Counted from the first letter of the stretch, positions 16,919-27,597 are shown. The stretch: 60,268 nt of DNA from Candidatus Paraburkholderia calva (GCA_001184395.1 LFLF01000006.1:1-60268), one strand, 5' to 3'. Notes: generated from the letters alone by a model not told the origin. A program made the numbers and translations.

Positions 16919-17962
16919 TCAATGATCGGCGGGAATCGGATTCAGGCTGCGCCACATATACCACGTGGCGACCGTGCGCCACGGCTCCCAGTTAGCCGCC
17001 ACTTCGCGCGCTTCGCTGCGCGTTACTGGCTCGCCGCTGAAGTAATTGACGCTGATGGCCTGAATCAGTCCGAAGTCGTCAAGCGGCAGCACGTTCGGGC
17101 GCGACAGATTGAAGATCAGGAAAATCTCCGCCGTCCAGCGGCCGATGCCGCGAATCTGCGTCAATTCGGCGATCACGGCTTCGTCGTCCATCGAGACCCA
17201 GGTGTCGACGTGCAGCGCGCCGGATTCGAAATGCTGCGCGAGATCGAGAATGTATTCGGCCTTGCGCTTGGACAGCCCGCATGCCTGCAGCTTTTCGTGA
17301 CCGAGCCGGATGAAGTGCGACGGATGCACTTCCGGACAGGCGCCCTTCACGCGTTCCCAGATGGCCTGCGCGGCCTTGGTCGAAATCTGCTGGCCGGCAA
17401 CAGAACGCGCGAGCGTCGAAAACGGATCGCCGAGGTTCACGAGATGGATCTCGCCGAACTTTGGAATCAGTTTCTTCATTATGCGGTCGCGCTTCATGAG
17501 ATCGGCACAGGCCCGGTCCCAGTAATCGGGACGCTTGATCTCGGGCACGAGGCCGCCGATCTGCACGGGCACCTTGCCGTCGGCCGTGACCACGCGCGAC
17601 TTGCGTACGATCTCGCCCAGCTGCGACGAATCGGCGACAAGCGATTGCGGCGATTGCGCGCCCGCGCCTTCGGACGAGATGGCGCGGCCGTTGGCCTTCA
17701 GCGGCGCGGCACCCGCCTCGACACTACCGGTTTTCCCCGCGCGCGCGTAAGCGCTGCCGCGTGTGGCGACGCCGCGCTTGACCGTTGCATTGCTGGACGC
17801 TGCTACTACGCGCTTGTGCACGGTCTTGCGTCCTGTCGTCGTTGCACCATCGATCTTCTGCGTCGTTGTTTTCGATACCGCGCCGCGTGCCCGCTTCGTT
17901 GCGGACGGCGCGGCGCTACCTGACGCGGGTCGCCTGACCGGCGTCTTCCTGGCCGTTGCCAT
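16919..17962 (-). CDS. alkA: DNA-3-methyladenine glycosylase II with basic N-terminal tail
   Basis: An HhH-GPD base-excision glycosylase that removes alkylated purines. The catalytic part starts near residue 135 (KRPDYWDRACADLMKRDRIM). The helix-hairpin-helix GIGRWTAEIFLIF begins at residue 272, and the catalytic Asp is expected at 295-296 (LPLDDFGL). The first 120 or so residues are low-complexity, rich in Ala, Lys, Arg, Thr and Ser (RKTPVRRPASGSAAPSATKR), like a histone-H1-type DNA-binding tail. The 347-residue length is therefore much greater than the 200-290 usual for the family. It lies between accA and cysS, each with its own spacing. It appears intact. Confidence 0.92.
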   Translation of the reverse strand: MATARKTPVRRPASGSAAPSATKRARGAVSKTTTQKIDGATTTGRKTVHKRVVAASSNATVKRGVATRGSAYARAGKTGSVEAGAAPLKANGRAISSEGAGAQSPQSLVADSSQLGEIVRKSRVVTADGKVPVQIGGLVPEIKRPDYWDRACADLMKRDRIMKKLIPKFGEIHLVNLGDPFSTLARSVAGQQISTKAAQAIWERVKGACPEVHPSHFIRLGHEKLQACGLSKRKAEYILDLAQHFESGALHVDTWVSMDDEAVIAELTQIRGIGRWTAEIFLIFNLSRPNVLPLDDFGLIQAISVNYFSGEPVTRSEAREVAANWEPWRTVATWYMWRSLNPIPADH

Positions 17963-18009
17963 CGTGCCTCCTGCCTGGTGAGTCGATCAGAGTGTTCGAA
18001 GACCCGCGT

Positions 18010-19407
18010 TCATACACGGCGCCATTCGGTCGACCCACCCGGTTTGTCTTCAAGCGCAATCCCAGCTTCGAGCAATGCGTCGCGAATCCGGTCTGCTTCG
18101 GCGTAGTTCTTCGCCTGCTTAGCGGCGATGCGTTCGGCGATCTTCGTTTCGATCTCGTGCGGTGTCATGCTCTGTTCCGCACTCGTGCCGCCCACCTGTT
18201 GCAGAAACACGCGCGATTCGCGTTCGAGCAAACCGAGCACGTTGGCGAGGCCCTTGAGCTGGCGCGCGAGTGCGGCGTCACGTGTGCGGTTCACTTCGCT
18301 CGCGAGATCGAACAGCACGGACACGGCCACGGGCGTGTTGAAGTCGTCGTTCATCGCAAACTGGAAACGCTGCGCGTTCGGCTCGTTCCAGTCAAGTTGC
18401 TGATTGTTCGGCTCGACATCTTTCAACGCTGTATATAGACGCGTGAGTGCGTTCCTCGCATCGTCGATATGCACGTCGCTGTAATTCAGCGGCGACCGAT
18501 AGTGTGCCCGTGCAATAAAGAAACGCACCACCTCGGCATCAAATTTTTCGAGAATCTCGCGGATCGTGAAGAAGTTGCCGAGCGACTTCGACATCTTCTC
18601 GTTGTCGATCTGCACGTAACCGTTGTGCATCCAGTAGTTCACGAATGGCTTGCCGGTCGCGCCTTCGCTCTGCGCGATCTCGTTCTCGTGATGCGGAAAC
18701 TGCAGGTCCTGTCCGCCACCGTGGATATCGAACTGTTCGCCGAGCAAGGTGCAGCCCATTGCCGAACATTCGATATGCCAGCCCGGACGCCCGCGCCCCC
18801 ACTTCGAGTCCCAGCCCGAGTCGGCCGGTTCGTCCTCTTTCGCTTGCTTCCACAGCACGAAGTCGAGCGGATCTTCCTTTACGTCCTCGGCGGCCACGCA
18901 TTCGCCCGCGCGCAGGTCCTCGAGCGACTTGCCCGACAGCTTGCCGTAGTCGGCGAACTTGCGCACTGCATAGTTCACGTCGCCGTCCTTGGCCTGATAG
19001 GCGTAGCCGTTGGCGTGCAATGCGTCGATCATGCCGAGCATCTGCGGGATATAGTCGGTCGCACACGGCTCGAGGTCCGGACGCGCGACGCCAAGCGCGG
19101 CGGCATCTTCGTGCATCGCGTCGATGAAACGCTGCGTGAGCGTTTTGATCGACTCGTTGTTCTCGACCGCGCGACGGATAATCTTGTCCTCGATATCCGT
19201 GATGTTTTGCACGTACGTGACCTTGTAGCCCGACGCGCGCAGCCAGCGATGCACGATGTCGAACACCACCATGACCCGCGCATGACCGATGTGACAGTAA
19301 TCGTACACCGTCATTCCGCAGACATACATACGCACTTCGCCTGCGCGAAGCGGCGTGAAGATTTGCTTGTTACGGGCAAGCTTGTTGTAGATGCGCAGCG
19401 AGGTCAT
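18010..19407 (-). CDS. cysS: cysteinyl-tRNA synthetase
   Basis: A class I synthetase charging tRNA-Cys. I chose ATG 19405-19407 ([20 protein letters not shown]), giving 465 residues, the normal length; the open frame extends further upstream but without family similarity. The zinc ligand Cys30 is in [12 protein letters not shown] is at residues 39-42, and [10 protein letters not shown] carries the KMSKS loop. The zinc-binding WHIECSAM block is present, and the C-terminal anticodon domain is complete. Essential and intact. The upstream 19408-19893 region separates it from the divergent TPR gene. Confidence 0.97.
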   Translation of the reverse strand: MTSLRIYNKLARNKQIFTPLRAGEVRMYVCGMTVYDYCHIGHARVMVVFDIVHRWLRASGYKVTYVQNITDIEDKIIRRAVENNESIKTLTQRFIDAMHEDAAALGVARPDLEPCATDYIPQMLGMIDALHANGYAYQAKDGDVNYAVRKFADYGKLSGKSLEDLRAGECVAAEDVKEDPLDFVLWKQAKEDEPADSGWDSKWGRGRPGWHIECSAMGCTLLGEQFDIHGGGQDLQFPHHENEIAQSEGATGKPFVNYWMHNGYVQIDNEKMSKSLGNFFTIREILEKFDAEVVRFFIARAHYRSPLNYSDVHIDDARNALTRLYTALKDVEPNNQQLDWNEPNAQRFQFAMNDDFNTPVAVSVLFDLASEVNRTRDAALARQLKGLANVLGLLERESRVFLQQVGGTSAEQSMTPHEIETKIAERIAAKQAKNYAEADRIRDALLEAGIALEDKPGGSTEWRRV

Positions 19408-19893
19408 AGAAAACACAGTGCGTGGTCCGGGAACTGCCGTGTGCGGGGCCGCGGGCAGCGTATCAATGCTGGACGAGCGGAAGGTGACACACTCAGGTGA
19501 CACTCACACGCGCCTGCGGACACGACAGTCTGCGATCCATACGAAACATACGGAGACAGCCACGAGTGGCAAAAGACAGCCTGAAGTCGGCTCGATGCGT
19601 ACTCGCGGAACAGGCACTCGACGCGAGCAGGCACGTGCGCGGAACGTGCGGACCTTTTGTTAGAATGGCTCGGAGTATAACACTCGGACCAGTGCCGATG
19701 AAATCCTCGAGCGGCCGTGCGGCGGGTATCTTCAGCCGTTCGCAAGCCTTCGTGGGACTTACGTCGGGGCGGGTCCGGGCATCGCGCGGCGCCTGTGAAA
19801 CCACGCCGGATTTCACGCTCCGTTCCGTTCTCTTCGCCGCATCATTCATCGATTCCATTCCAAGTGATTCACAAGATTGACGACGAGGCGCGC

Positions 19894-20682
19894 ATGCGTC
19901 TGCAACTCTCTTGCCGGCCCGCGACCGCTTCGGCTATCGAGGTGGCGACCACCGCGCGCGGCATGCTCACATCGGCGCTCATGGTGACCGCGCTCGGCAT
20001 CGCCGCGTGCTTCATGCCGTCGGGCGCGGCGCGCGCGCAGGTCGCCAGGTCCACGACCGACGGCACGCCGCAGGTCGATGCGACGATCGCCAACAAGGAC
20101 TGGGCCGCCGCGCTGCGTCAACTCGATGCGCACCTCGCGAGCAATCCACGCGACGTGCAGGCGAAGTTTAAGCGCGCCACCGTGCTCGCGTGCCTCGGCC
20201 GCGACGACGACGCCATCCAAGGCTTCACCGAACTCACGCAGGCGTATCCCGAACTGCCCGAGCCGTACAACAACCTCGCCGCGCTGTATGCGAAAAAAGG
20301 CCGCTACGAAGACGCGCGCAACGCGCTCGAAACAGCCGTGAAGGCGAACCCGAGCTACGCGCTCGCCTATGACAATCTGAGTGATCTCTATCTGCGGCTC
20401 GCGGCCGAATCGTACAAGCGCGCGCAATCGCTCGGCTCGACCAGCCCGGTCTCCCGTCAGCGCATCGGCGACATCCAGAAGATCATTTCGCCGCCGCCGG
20501 TCAATCGCAAGATGGCGGGCGCCGCATCGGGCACGAACGGGACGGCGGTGCCGAGCGGGGCATCGGACACATCGGACAAATGGGCGCCGACGAAGAGCAC
20601 CATGCCCTCGCCCGATACGTTTTCGCCCTTTGGCGGCCCGAGCAACTCGCTCACCACGCCGTACACCGCGCCGAACAACTAG
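19894..20682 (+). CDS. exported tetratricopeptide-repeat protein
   Basis: A periplasmic TPR protein of unknown partner. From ATG 19894 (GAGG six bases upstream) the product has 262 residues. Met-Leu-Thr-Ser at about residue 24 may be the true start of the signal peptide, which would end at SGAARAQ. TPR units cover about residues 60-180 (LGRDDDAIQGFTELTQAYPE, PYNNLAALYAKKGRYEDARN, YALAYDNLSDLYLRLAAESY). The C-terminus is a Ser/Pro/Gly/Thr-rich unstructured tail. It precedes ppiA and ppiB on the same strand, a pairing common in Burkholderia that suggests an envelope-folding context. The start is uncertain; otherwise it is intact. Confidence 0.8.
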   Translation: MRLQLSCRPATASAIEVATTARGMLTSALMVTALGIAACFMPSGAARAQVARSTTDGTPQVDATIANKDWAAALRQLDAHLASNPRDVQAKFKRATVLACLGRDDDAIQGFTELTQAYPELPEPYNNLAALYAKKGRYEDARNALETAVKANPSYALAYDNLSDLYLRLAAESYKRAQSLGSTSPVSRQRIGDIQKIISPPPVNRKMAGAASGTNGTAVPSGASDTSDKWAPTKSTMPSPDTFSPFGGPSNSLTTPYTAPNN

Positions 20683-20834
20683 CTTTCGTCTCGGCGACTG
20701 AGCCGACGCTTTGACACAAAAGCGCACCGGCAAGCGGTTAAGCTGTACCGGAGCAACGCGGCCGCACGCTTTCGTGTGCACCGCGCGCCCAGGTGTCTGA
20801 CCCGAAGCATTCATCACTCGAGGACCGTTCCTTC

Positions 20835-21420
20835 ATGAAATTCCTGATGTTGGGGCTGTCGAGCGCCGCCCTGATCGCGACCGCGGCCGCCTTCGCCCAG
20901 CCGCAACCGGTGCCGGCCCGCATCCGACCGTCCTCTTCAAGACCTCGCAGGGCGACATCAAAGTCGAGCTGTACCCCGAGAAAGCGCCAAAGACCGTGGC
21001 AAACTTTCTGGCCTATGTGAAGTCGGGTCAGTAGTCGGGCACGATCTTCCATCGCGTGATCCCCGGCTTCATGATTCAGGGCGGCGGCTACAGCACGAGC
21101 TTCGCCGAGAAGCCGACGCGCGCGCCGATTCCGCTAGAGAGCCAGAACGGCCTGAAGAACGTCACCGGTACGCTCGCGATGGCGCGTACCAGCGACCCGA
21201 ATTCGGCCACTACCCAGTTCTTCATCAATACGGTCGATAATACAGGTCTCGACTATCCGAATCCGGACGGTAACGACTACGCGGTGCTCGGCAAGGTCGT
21301 CGTGGGTATGGATATTGTGAAGAAAATCGAAGCGAGCCCGACCATCACGCGCGGTCCGATGCAGGACGTGCCGCAAAAGCCAACCGTCATCGAGTCGGCC
21401 AGCGTGGTTACGCTAATCAT
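20835..21420 (+). pseudogene. ppiA: periplasmic cyclophilin-type peptidyl-prolyl isomerase, broken
   Basis: A cyclophilin with signal peptide (MKFLMLGLSSAALIATAAAF, then AQPQPVPA). A frameshift near 20918 separates the signal from the domain, which begins HPTVLFKTSQGDIKVELYPE. TAG at 21032-21034 interrupts SGQ/SGTIFHRV, where Tyr (TAC) is expected. The rest is in frame: [34 protein letters not shown] and [19 protein letters not shown]. The normal stop after ESASVV also seems lost, so the frame runs on. The adjacent cytoplasmic homologue ppiB is intact. Confidence 0.9.
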
Positions 21421-21480
21421 CGAACCACCGGGCGCGTGCGTGGCACGAGCGCTGCCCATCAACACACGGAGAACCTCATC

Positions 21481-21972
21481 ATGGTCGAACTGCATACGAA
21501 CCACGGCGTCATCAAGCTCGAACTCGACGCCGAGAAAGCACCCAAGACCGTCGCGAATTTTCTCGAGTACGTGAAGAAGGGTCACTACGACAACACGGTT
21601 TTCCATCGCGTGATCAACGGCTTCATGATCCAGGGCGGCGGCTTCGAGCCGGGCATGAAGCAAAAGCCGACCGACAAGCCGATCGAAAACGAAGCCAACA
21701 ACGGCCTCAAGAATGAAACCGGCAGCATCGCGATGGCGCGCACCGGCGATCCGCATTCGGCCAGCGCCCAGTTCTTCATCAACGTGTCGGACAACGATTT
21801 CCTGAACCACTCGTCGCCAACGCCGCAGGGCTGGGGCTACGCCGTGTTCGGCCGCGTGGTCGAAGGCATGGACGTGGTCGAGAAGATCAGGGGTGTGAAG
21901 ACCGGTTCCAAGGGCACGCATCAGGATGTGCCGGTGGACAACGTCGTGATCGAAAAGGCCGTGGTGGCCTGA
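21481..21972 (+). CDS. ppiB: cytoplasmic peptidyl-prolyl cis-trans isomerase (cyclophilin)
   Basis: Catalyses proline isomerisation during protein folding. It has 163 residues and no signal peptide ([20 protein letters not shown]). Active-site blocks are [15 protein letters not shown] (Arg and Phe), [19 protein letters not shown] (Gln-Phe) and [18 protein letters not shown]. The start is well supported by homology to the usual N-terminus. It follows a broken periplasmic paralogue by about 60 bases and precedes lpxH by ten. It appears intact and is the only undamaged cyclophilin here. Confidence 0.95.
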   Translation: MVELHTNHGVIKLELDAEKAPKTVANFLEYVKKGHYDNTVFHRVINGFMIQGGGFEPGMKQKPTDKPIENEANNGLKNETGSIAMARTGDPHSASAQFFINVSDNDFLNHSSPTPQGWGYAVFGRVVEGMDVVEKIRGVKTGSKGTHQDVPVDNVVIEKAVVA

Positions 21973-21982
21973 TCGTCATCGC

Positions 21983-22792
21983 ATGATCGAACCGCAGTCT
22001 GCTGCGCAGTCTTCCGGTCATGAGACAGCGGGCGCCGCGAATCACACGCGCCCGCTGTTTTTCATTTCCGACCTGCATTTGAGCGAAGCGATCCCGCGCA
22101 CGGTCGCGGCGTTCGAGCATTTCATCGAGGTCACAGCGAACGAGGCGGACTCCGTTTTCATTCTCGGTGACCTGTTCGAATTCTGGATCGGCGACGACAT
22201 CCTCGATGCCTCCGTCGCCGACGAACGCGCCGCCTTCGCGCGGCGCATGGCGCAGCGCATGCATACGCTGTCCGAGCGCGGTATAGGTTTGTATGTGATG
22301 CACGGCAATCGCGACTTCCTGCTCGGCAAACGCTTCATGAAAGCGGCCGGCGCGATGTTCCTGCCCGACCCGTACGTGATGACGGCGTTCGGCACGCGCA
22401 TCGTGCTCGCGCACGGCGATGCGCTTTGCACGGCCGATCCCGGCTATCAACGCTTCAGGCACTTCGCGCGCAATCGCGTCGCGCAGCGGTTGTTTCTCGC
22501 CCTGCCGTTGCGAACGCGGCTGAATATCGGACAGCGCATGCGCTCGAATAGCGAAGGTGCGCGCGTGCAAGGCATGTCGGCGAAATACGATGTGACGCGC
22601 GAAGCCGTGGCGGCGCTCTTCGCCGAAAGCCGCACGTATACGATGCTGCACGGCCATACCCACCGGCCGGCAATGCATCGCGAGAGCGACGGCACGCGCT
22701 GGGTGTTGCCCGACTGGGAACTCGATATCGACGCGCCGCACGGCGGCTATCTGCGTCTCGACGAAGCCGACATTCGCGCCTTGCCGCTCTAG
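21983..22792 (+). CDS. lpxH: UDP-2,3-diacylglucosamine diphosphatase
   Basis: LpxH hydrolyses UDP-2,3-diacylglucosamine to lipid X plus UMP in lipid A synthesis. The 269-residue protein has all metallophosphoesterase motifs in order: [50 protein letters not shown] and [12 protein letters not shown]. The N-terminal 25 residues before the first motif are longer than in E. coli but usual in Burkholderia. Essential in most Gram-negatives; intact. Its end overlaps the convergent cysE stop by four bases. Confidence 0.95.
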   Translation: MIEPQSAAQSSGHETAGAANHTRPLFFISDLHLSEAIPRTVAAFEHFIEVTANEADSVFILGDLFEFWIGDDILDASVADERAAFARRMAQRMHTLSERGIGLYVMHGNRDFLLGKRFMKAAGAMFLPDPYVMTAFGTRIVLAHGDALCTADPGYQRFRHFARNRVAQRLFLALPLRTRLNIGQRMRSNSEGARVQGMSAKYDVTREAVAALFAESRTYTMLHGHTHRPAMHRESDGTRWVLPDWELDIDAPHGGYLRLDEADIRALPL

Positions 22793-23529
22793 CGTTCCGC
22801 CGCCGCGGCGGCCTCTTCCGTCCTGCCGTCCATCGAGGCGCACAGCCGTTTGAGATCCACGAGCGCCGCGACGATATCGTCGATCCGCTGCGTCTGCGTG
22901 GACGCGTGATCGATCAACCCGTGAATCGCGAGCGACACCGGATCGTCCGCATTCGGCGTGATGCCGTAGGCGCAGAAGCCATCGTCGCGCCTGGTGTCCT
23001 TCGCCCGGGCGACCGCCGGCATGACGATGCGCGCCGGATTGCCGACCGCTGTGCCGCCGGCGGGCACCGGCTTCACCACCACCGCGTTCGAGCCGATCTT
23101 CGCGTGGGCGCCGACCGTGAAGCTGCCGAGCACCTTCGCGCCCGCGCCGACGATCACGCCGCGCTCGAGCGTCGGATGCCGCTTCGCGCCGCGCGTGAGC
23201 GACGTGCCGCCGAGCGTCACGCCCTGATAGATGGTGCAGTCGTCGCTGATCTCCGCCGTCTCGCCGATCACCACACCCATACCGTGATCGATGAACACGC
23301 GCCGTCCGAGCGTCGCGCCCGGATGGATCTCGATGCCGGTCAGAAAGCGCGCGAACTGCGAGATGCACCGCGCGATCCAGCGCCGTTGCCGTTTCCAGCA
23401 CGCGTGCGCGAGACGATGCATGACGATCGCATGCAGGCCGGGATAACACGTGACCACTTCCCTGACGCTGCGGGCGGCGGGATCGCGCGCGCGGATGGCG
23501 GCGATGTCTTCGCGAAGGCGGTCGAACAT
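22789..23529 (-). CDS. cysE: serine O-acetyltransferase
   Basis: Acetylates serine with acetyl-CoA, the entry to cysteine synthesis. The start is ATG 23527-23529 ([20 protein letters not shown]), giving 246 residues. The left-handed beta-helix built of hexapeptide repeats contains [40 protein letters not shown] and [20 protein letters not shown]. It is of the short epsilon-proteobacterial/Burkholderia type with a 60-residue C-terminal extension rich in Ala/Glu. Intact. Confidence 0.93.
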   Translation of the reverse strand: MFDRLREDIAAIRARDPAARSVREVVTCYPGLHAIVMHRLAHACWKRQRRWIARCISQFARFLTGIEIHPGATLGRRVFIDHGMGVVIGETAEISDDCTIYQGVTLGGTSLTRGAKRHPTLERGVIVGAGAKVLGSFTVGAHAKIGSNAVVVKPVPAGGTAVGNPARIVMPAVARAKDTRRDDGFCAYGITPNADDPVSLAIHGLIDHASTQTQRIDDIVAALVDLKRLCASMDGRTEEAAAAAER

Positions 23530-23676
23530 GGCGGAATCTCGGGTCGGGGGATCGGAAGCTCGGCTTATGCACGCACCGTGCAAAGCTTATGCGGCTAGAG
23601 CCGTTTTTCGCCGATTGTAGGGTGCGCGTACCCGACATCACCCGATGCCCACGCTGGCAATGCGGAGAAAGTGCGC

Positions 23677-24406
23677 TCAGTCTTTCTTCGAGCGCGCCAG
23701 AGCGGTGCGCGCGAACATGTGCCGCACGCGCGACATCAGCTTTTTCGGATTGCCGGGGTCGAGAAAGTCGAGCGCGACGAGCACGTCCTGCAAGTGCGCG
23801 TACATGCCCTCGATTTCATCACTCGATGCATGCTGAACCGACGATTCGACCAGCGTGAGTTCGGACGCGGGACCCTGAAACGCCATCCGCAATTCGTAGG
23901 CGAGCACCTGCACAACCTGCGCGAGATTGAGCGAACGATTGAGCGGAAACTGTAGGCGGGATTGGCCGGAATATGCGCAAGCGCGCTGCATCGCTCGACA
24001 TCGGCGTTTGAAAGACCAGTGCGCTCGTTGCCGAACACCAGCGCGATATCGCCGTGCCGCACGAGTTCGTGTGCGCGTTCGGCGGCATCTGCGGCGGACC
24101 GTACTCGCGCATGCGCGCGGTGAACGCAACCGACCAGCGCCCGCCGACGAGCGCGTCGGCGGGCGTATCGACGACATGGGCCGACGCCAGCACATCGTCG
24201 GCGCCGGACGCCATCGCGACCGCTTCCGGCTCATTCTTGACGTCGGCCACGCGCGGCGCAACGAGTACGAGCCGCGCGAAACCCATCGTCTTGAGCGCGC
24301 TGCTGCGCCGACGTTGCCGGGATGACTCGGCTCGACGAGGATGAAACAGGTAGAAAAAACCGCCCGCCGGCACGGCAACGGGTTCGTTGATGTCGATGGA
24401 ATCCAC
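23677..24406 (-). pseudogene. trmJ: tRNA 2'-O-methyltransferase TrmJ (SpoU family), broken
   Basis: TrmJ methylates ribose 32 in several tRNAs. The gene starts with GTG 24404-24406 (MDSIDINEPVAVPAGG). The blocks are in different frames: FILVEPSHPGNVGAAAR, ALKTMGFARLVLVAPRV, DIALVFGNERTGLSNADVER (SAM-binding knot) and SLNLAQVVQVLAYELRMAFQ. At least four frame switches occur, near 24330, 24300, 24055 and 23950. Near 23930-23955 the bases GATTGAGCG recur twelve apart, a possible imperfect duplication. It lies between cysE and the divergent suhB, as in relatives. Confidence 0.9.
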
Positions 24407-24684
24407 GGCGCGAAGAAATATGCTGAAGGAGATGGAAAAGAATCAACTCGCCATGTTAACGCGGCGCGCCCGCTTTGGCGACGTGCCATAAACCGCGTTC
24501 GCAGGCGATTTGCAGATAAAATGGCGCCTTCGTGCGTGCGCCGTGAGGGCTTCAACCAGCCACTGTGCTCAGCGCGCCTCGCTCTTATAGAATTCGTCTT
24601 TCGTCGATTCAATCGTTGTCGCCAACTTCTCCGTCCGTGCGTTCGTGCTTGCGAAACGCGCCCGCTGGTCAAAGGAATTCGCTC

Positions 24685-25488
24685 ATGCATCCGATGCTCA
24701 ATATCGCTGTCAAGGCCGCGCGCCGCGCCGGACAGATCATCAACCGCGCGTCGCTGGATCTGGACCGCATCCAGGTCAGCAAGAAGCAGCACAACGACTT
24801 CGTGACGGAAGTCGACAAGGCGTCCGAAGCCGCCATCATCGAAACGCTGCAAGCTGCCTACTCCGATCACTCCATTCTCGCCGAAGAATCCGGCGAAACG
24901 GATCGCGAGTCTGAATATCAGTGGATCATCGATCCGCTCGACGGCACGATGAACTTCATCCACGGATTTCAGTATTACTGCGTGTCGATCGCGCTCGCGC
25001 ATCGCGGCATCATGCAGCAGGCGGTCGTCTATGACCCGACGCGCAACGATCTCTTCACCGCCTCACGGGGACGCGGTGCGTACCTGAACGAACGCCGCAT
25101 CCGTGTCGGCAAGCTCGACCGCCTTTCCGACACGCTGATCGGCACCGGCTTTCCCTTCCGCAATGGGCAAGGCCTCAACGGCTACATGCGCCTGTTCAGC
25201 GAAATGACGCTGTCGTGCGCGGGCCTGCGCCGTCCGGGCGCGGCCGCGCTCGATCTCGCAAATGTGGCGGCCGGCCGGCTCGACGGCTTCTTCGAGCAGG
25301 GCATCTATCCGTGGGACGTGGCGGCGGGCAGCCTGATCGTCACCGAGGCGGGCGGTCTCGTCGGCAACTACACAGGCGAATCGGACTTCCTGTTCCAGAA
25401 CGAGATCGTCGCCGCCAATCCGAAAGTCTACGCGCAACTAGTCAAGATTCTCGATCCGCATTCGCGCACGCGTCTGACGGGCGAATAA
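24685..25488 (+). CDS. suhB: inositol monophosphatase family protein SuhB
   Basis: SuhB is a Mg-dependent phosphatase that also takes part in rRNA transcription antitermination. It starts [20 protein letters not shown] and has 267 residues. Metal motifs are [24 protein letters not shown] and [19 protein letters not shown]. It is divergent from broken trmJ, with a 278-base region containing no other gene. A good terminator hairpin follows eleven bases after the stop. Intact. Confidence 0.95.
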   Translation: MHPMLNIAVKAARRAGQIINRASLDLDRIQVSKKQHNDFVTEVDKASEAAIIETLQAAYSDHSILAEESGETDRESEYQWIIDPLDGTMNFIHGFQYYCVSIALAHRGIMQQAVVYDPTRNDLFTASRGRGAYLNERRIRVGKLDRLSDTLIGTGFPFRNGQGLNGYMRLFSEMTLSCAGLRRPGAAALDLANVAAGRLDGFFEQGIYPWDVAAGSLIVTEAGGLVGNYTGESDFLFQNEIVAANPKVYAQLVKILDPHSRTRLTGE

Positions 25489-25498
25489 CGCGCCGTCG

Positions 25499-25533
25499 CG
25501 TGGGACGCGTCCGCTCGCGTCCCACGTTCTCTT
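25499..25533 (+). terminator. terminator after suhB
   Basis: Arms CGTGGGACGCG (25499-25509) and CGCGTCCCACG (25516-25526) are perfectly paired over 11 bases with a six-base loop, followed by TTCTCTT. Confidence 0.8.
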
Positions 25534-25633
25534 CCTGCACCGATCGCAGGGCTCCGATACAGTGCAATCTTTTGCTTCCGATCTCCGGAAGCCGTCTGCG
25601 CTCATTCGCGCTTTCTTCGCCGCGCCAGTCTCC

Positions 25634-26905
25634 ATGAAGAAAGGCTTCTACACGATCATTGCCGCGCAGTTCGTTTCGTCGCTGGCAGACAACGCGCTTT
25701 TGATCGCCGCGATCGCGATGCTCGCTGTCGTCCATTCCGCGCCCTGAGTGACACCGCTGTTGCAGATCTTCTTCACGGTCGCCTATGTCAGGCTCGCGCC
25801 GTTCGTCGGCGCATTCGCCGATGCGCTGCGAAAGCGCTACGTGATGTTCGTCTCCAATGCGCTCAAGGCCGCCGGCTGCGTGATGACGATCGCGTACGGC
25901 GTCGTCTGGCTCGGCGCGGTGGGTTATTCGCCCACGAAATACGGCATCCTCACCGAACTGCTGCCGCCGCAGAAACTGATCGCGGCAAACGCGTGACTCG
26001 AATCCGCGACGGGCAGCTCGACCATCATCGGTACCGTGATCGGCGGCACGCTGGTGAGCCAGGTCGTCGGACGCTGGGTGCAGCAGGTGCACGTGCCGTT
26101 CGTGAGCACGGCTGCCCACGCGGCTATGTTCACGGTGATGCTGATCTACGCGGCGGCGGCCTTCATCAACGTGTTCATCCCCGATACCAGCCCGCGTTAT
26201 CCGAACCGGCTGAAGGAGCCGACCAAGCTCATCGGCGACTTCTCCGAATGCTTCGTCGTGTTGTGGAAGGACAAGCTCGCGCAGATAGCGCCGTGGATCA
26301 CGACGCTCCTGTGGGGCGCGGCCGTTACGCTGCAACTGCTCGTACTCAAATGGGCCGACGCCAATTTCGGGCTGTCGCTGTCGAAGGCCGCGGTGCTGCA
26401 GGGAATCACCGGCGTGGGCATCGCGCTGGGCGCGGCGGCGGCTTCCGCGTGGATCGCGCTGCGCCAGTCGCTCAAGGTGCTACCGGTGGGCGTGCTGATC
26501 GGCGCGGTGTCGGTGGCAATGGCGTTCTACAACAAGGACCTGTTCCCCGAGGGCGCGGGCGTGCATATCGGGCCGTTGTTCGCGTCCGCGTACATCCTGA
26601 TGGCCTATCCGCTGATGATCGCGCTCGGCGGCTTGTCAGGCTTTTTCATCGTGCCGATGAACGCGATCCTCCAGCATCGCGGCGCTACGCTGCTGTCGGC
26701 AGGACATTCCATCGTGGTGCAGAATTTCAATCAGAATCTCGCCGTGCTCGCGATGCTCGGCGCCTACGCGTTCCTGCTCAGGGCGCCGATACAATGGATC
26801 ATCGTCGTGTTCGGCCTGTTCGTCTGACTGATGATAGCGCTCGCCATGCGCCGTCATACCCCAAACGAACGAGAGGTCGATTTGGTATCGATGGTGGAGG
26901 AATGA
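25634..26905 (+). pseudogene. lplT: lysophospholipid transporter LplT interrupted by three in-frame TGA codons
   Basis: LplT flips lysophospholipids across the inner membrane for re-acylation. The reading from ATG 25634 (MKKGFYTIIAAQFVSSLADN) to TGA 26903-26905 is about 423 codons with no frameshift. Many transmembrane segments are present (ALLIAAIAMLAVV, LIMIALGGLSGFF-like region near 26620), as is RYVMFVSNALKAAGC. Three TGA codons interrupt: 25745-25747 (SAP/VTPLLQ), 25994-25996 (AANA/LESATG) and 26825-26827 (FGLFV/LMIALAMRRH). The first two stand where Trp is expected. Without read-through only 37 residues are made. This looks like very recent inactivation. Confidence 0.85.
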
Positions 26906-27089
26906 TCCTTGCTTAACGGTATATGCTCGGTACATCGGCTCGCGCGGCGCCGGCGCAGGCAGGGAGGCGTCGGCACAACACGCGCGGCACGATGAGCGTC
27001 TGACACAGTGCGGCCTCGCTCGATCGCTGCGCCTCGCACCAGTCCCGGACGCATACCATTTTTCGGCACGTCAATAAAGGAGCAAGGAA

Positions 27090-27458
27090 ATGGGATTGTT
27101 GACACGTTCGACGCTCGACAGCAAAATCAATGGTGCAGCCAACGTCGGCCAGCGCGCGGTGCGTAGTGCAAGCGACGCGGTCGATTCGGCCAGCAATCAA
27201 CTGCCCTCACTGCTCGACGATCTCGAGTCCTCTATTCAGAGCGGCAAGAACTACGACACCGACAAGCTGCGTCGCGAATTGCAGTCGAAGCTCAAGTCGG
27301 CCCGTTCGCAGATGAACGGCGCCAACAGCCTCATCGCGGACCGGCTGAACGACGCGGCGGGTTACGCGGATGACTTCGTGCACGACAAGCCGTGGCACAC
27401 GCTCGGCGCGGTGGCAGGACTGACGTTGCTGGTCGGTTTTCTGGCGGGACGGACGTGA
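27090..27458 (+). CDS. DUF883 membrane-anchored protein (ElaB/YqjD type)
   Basis: A 122-residue tail-anchored protein. The N-terminal 85 residues are helical and charged (LDDLESSIQSGKNYDTDKLR, ELQSKLKSARSQMNGANSLI). A C-terminal segment (TLGAVAGLTLLVGFLAG, about 103-119) would insert in the inner membrane, ending in RT. ElaB/YqjD relatives bind ribosomes in stationary phase. The ribosome site AAGGAG lies a few bases upstream of ATG 27090. It stands alone with its own terminator. Intact. Confidence 0.85.
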   Translation: MGLLTRSTLDSKINGAANVGQRAVRSASDAVDSASNQLPSLLDDLESSIQSGKNYDTDKLRRELQSKLKSARSQMNGANSLIADRLNDAAGYADDFVHDKPWHTLGAVAGLTLLVGFLAGRT

Positions 27459-27568
27459 TTTCGGGTGGATCCCGTTCGGCTCGACGTGAGCGATGCGCCG
27501 CCTGGTCGCATATCTCCGCGCCGATAAAATCCGCTTTGCGCGCTGACGGTTCGCGGCGGCAGGTCATG

Positions 27569-27597
27569 GAGCCACCCTCGGGTGGCTCTTGTGCTTT
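27569..27597 (+). terminator. terminator after the DUF883 gene
   Basis: GAGCCACC (27569-27576) pairs with GGTGGCTC (27581-27588) around a four-base loop; TTGTGCTTT follows. It lies about 110 bases after the stop codon. Confidence 0.75.

Noticed and set aside
23677-25002. 441-codon minus-strand ORF spanning trmJ and suhB
   Set aside because: Its first half is antisense to intact suhB. Only the last part belongs to the trmJ remnant.
25745-26827. UGA reassigned to tryptophan (altered genetic code)
   Set aside because: Intact genes in the window (lysC, bamC, mdcB remnant end, ppiB) end in UGA and others in UAA/UAG, and other pseudogenes carry UAG too. Ordinary nonsense mutation explains the lplT pattern better.
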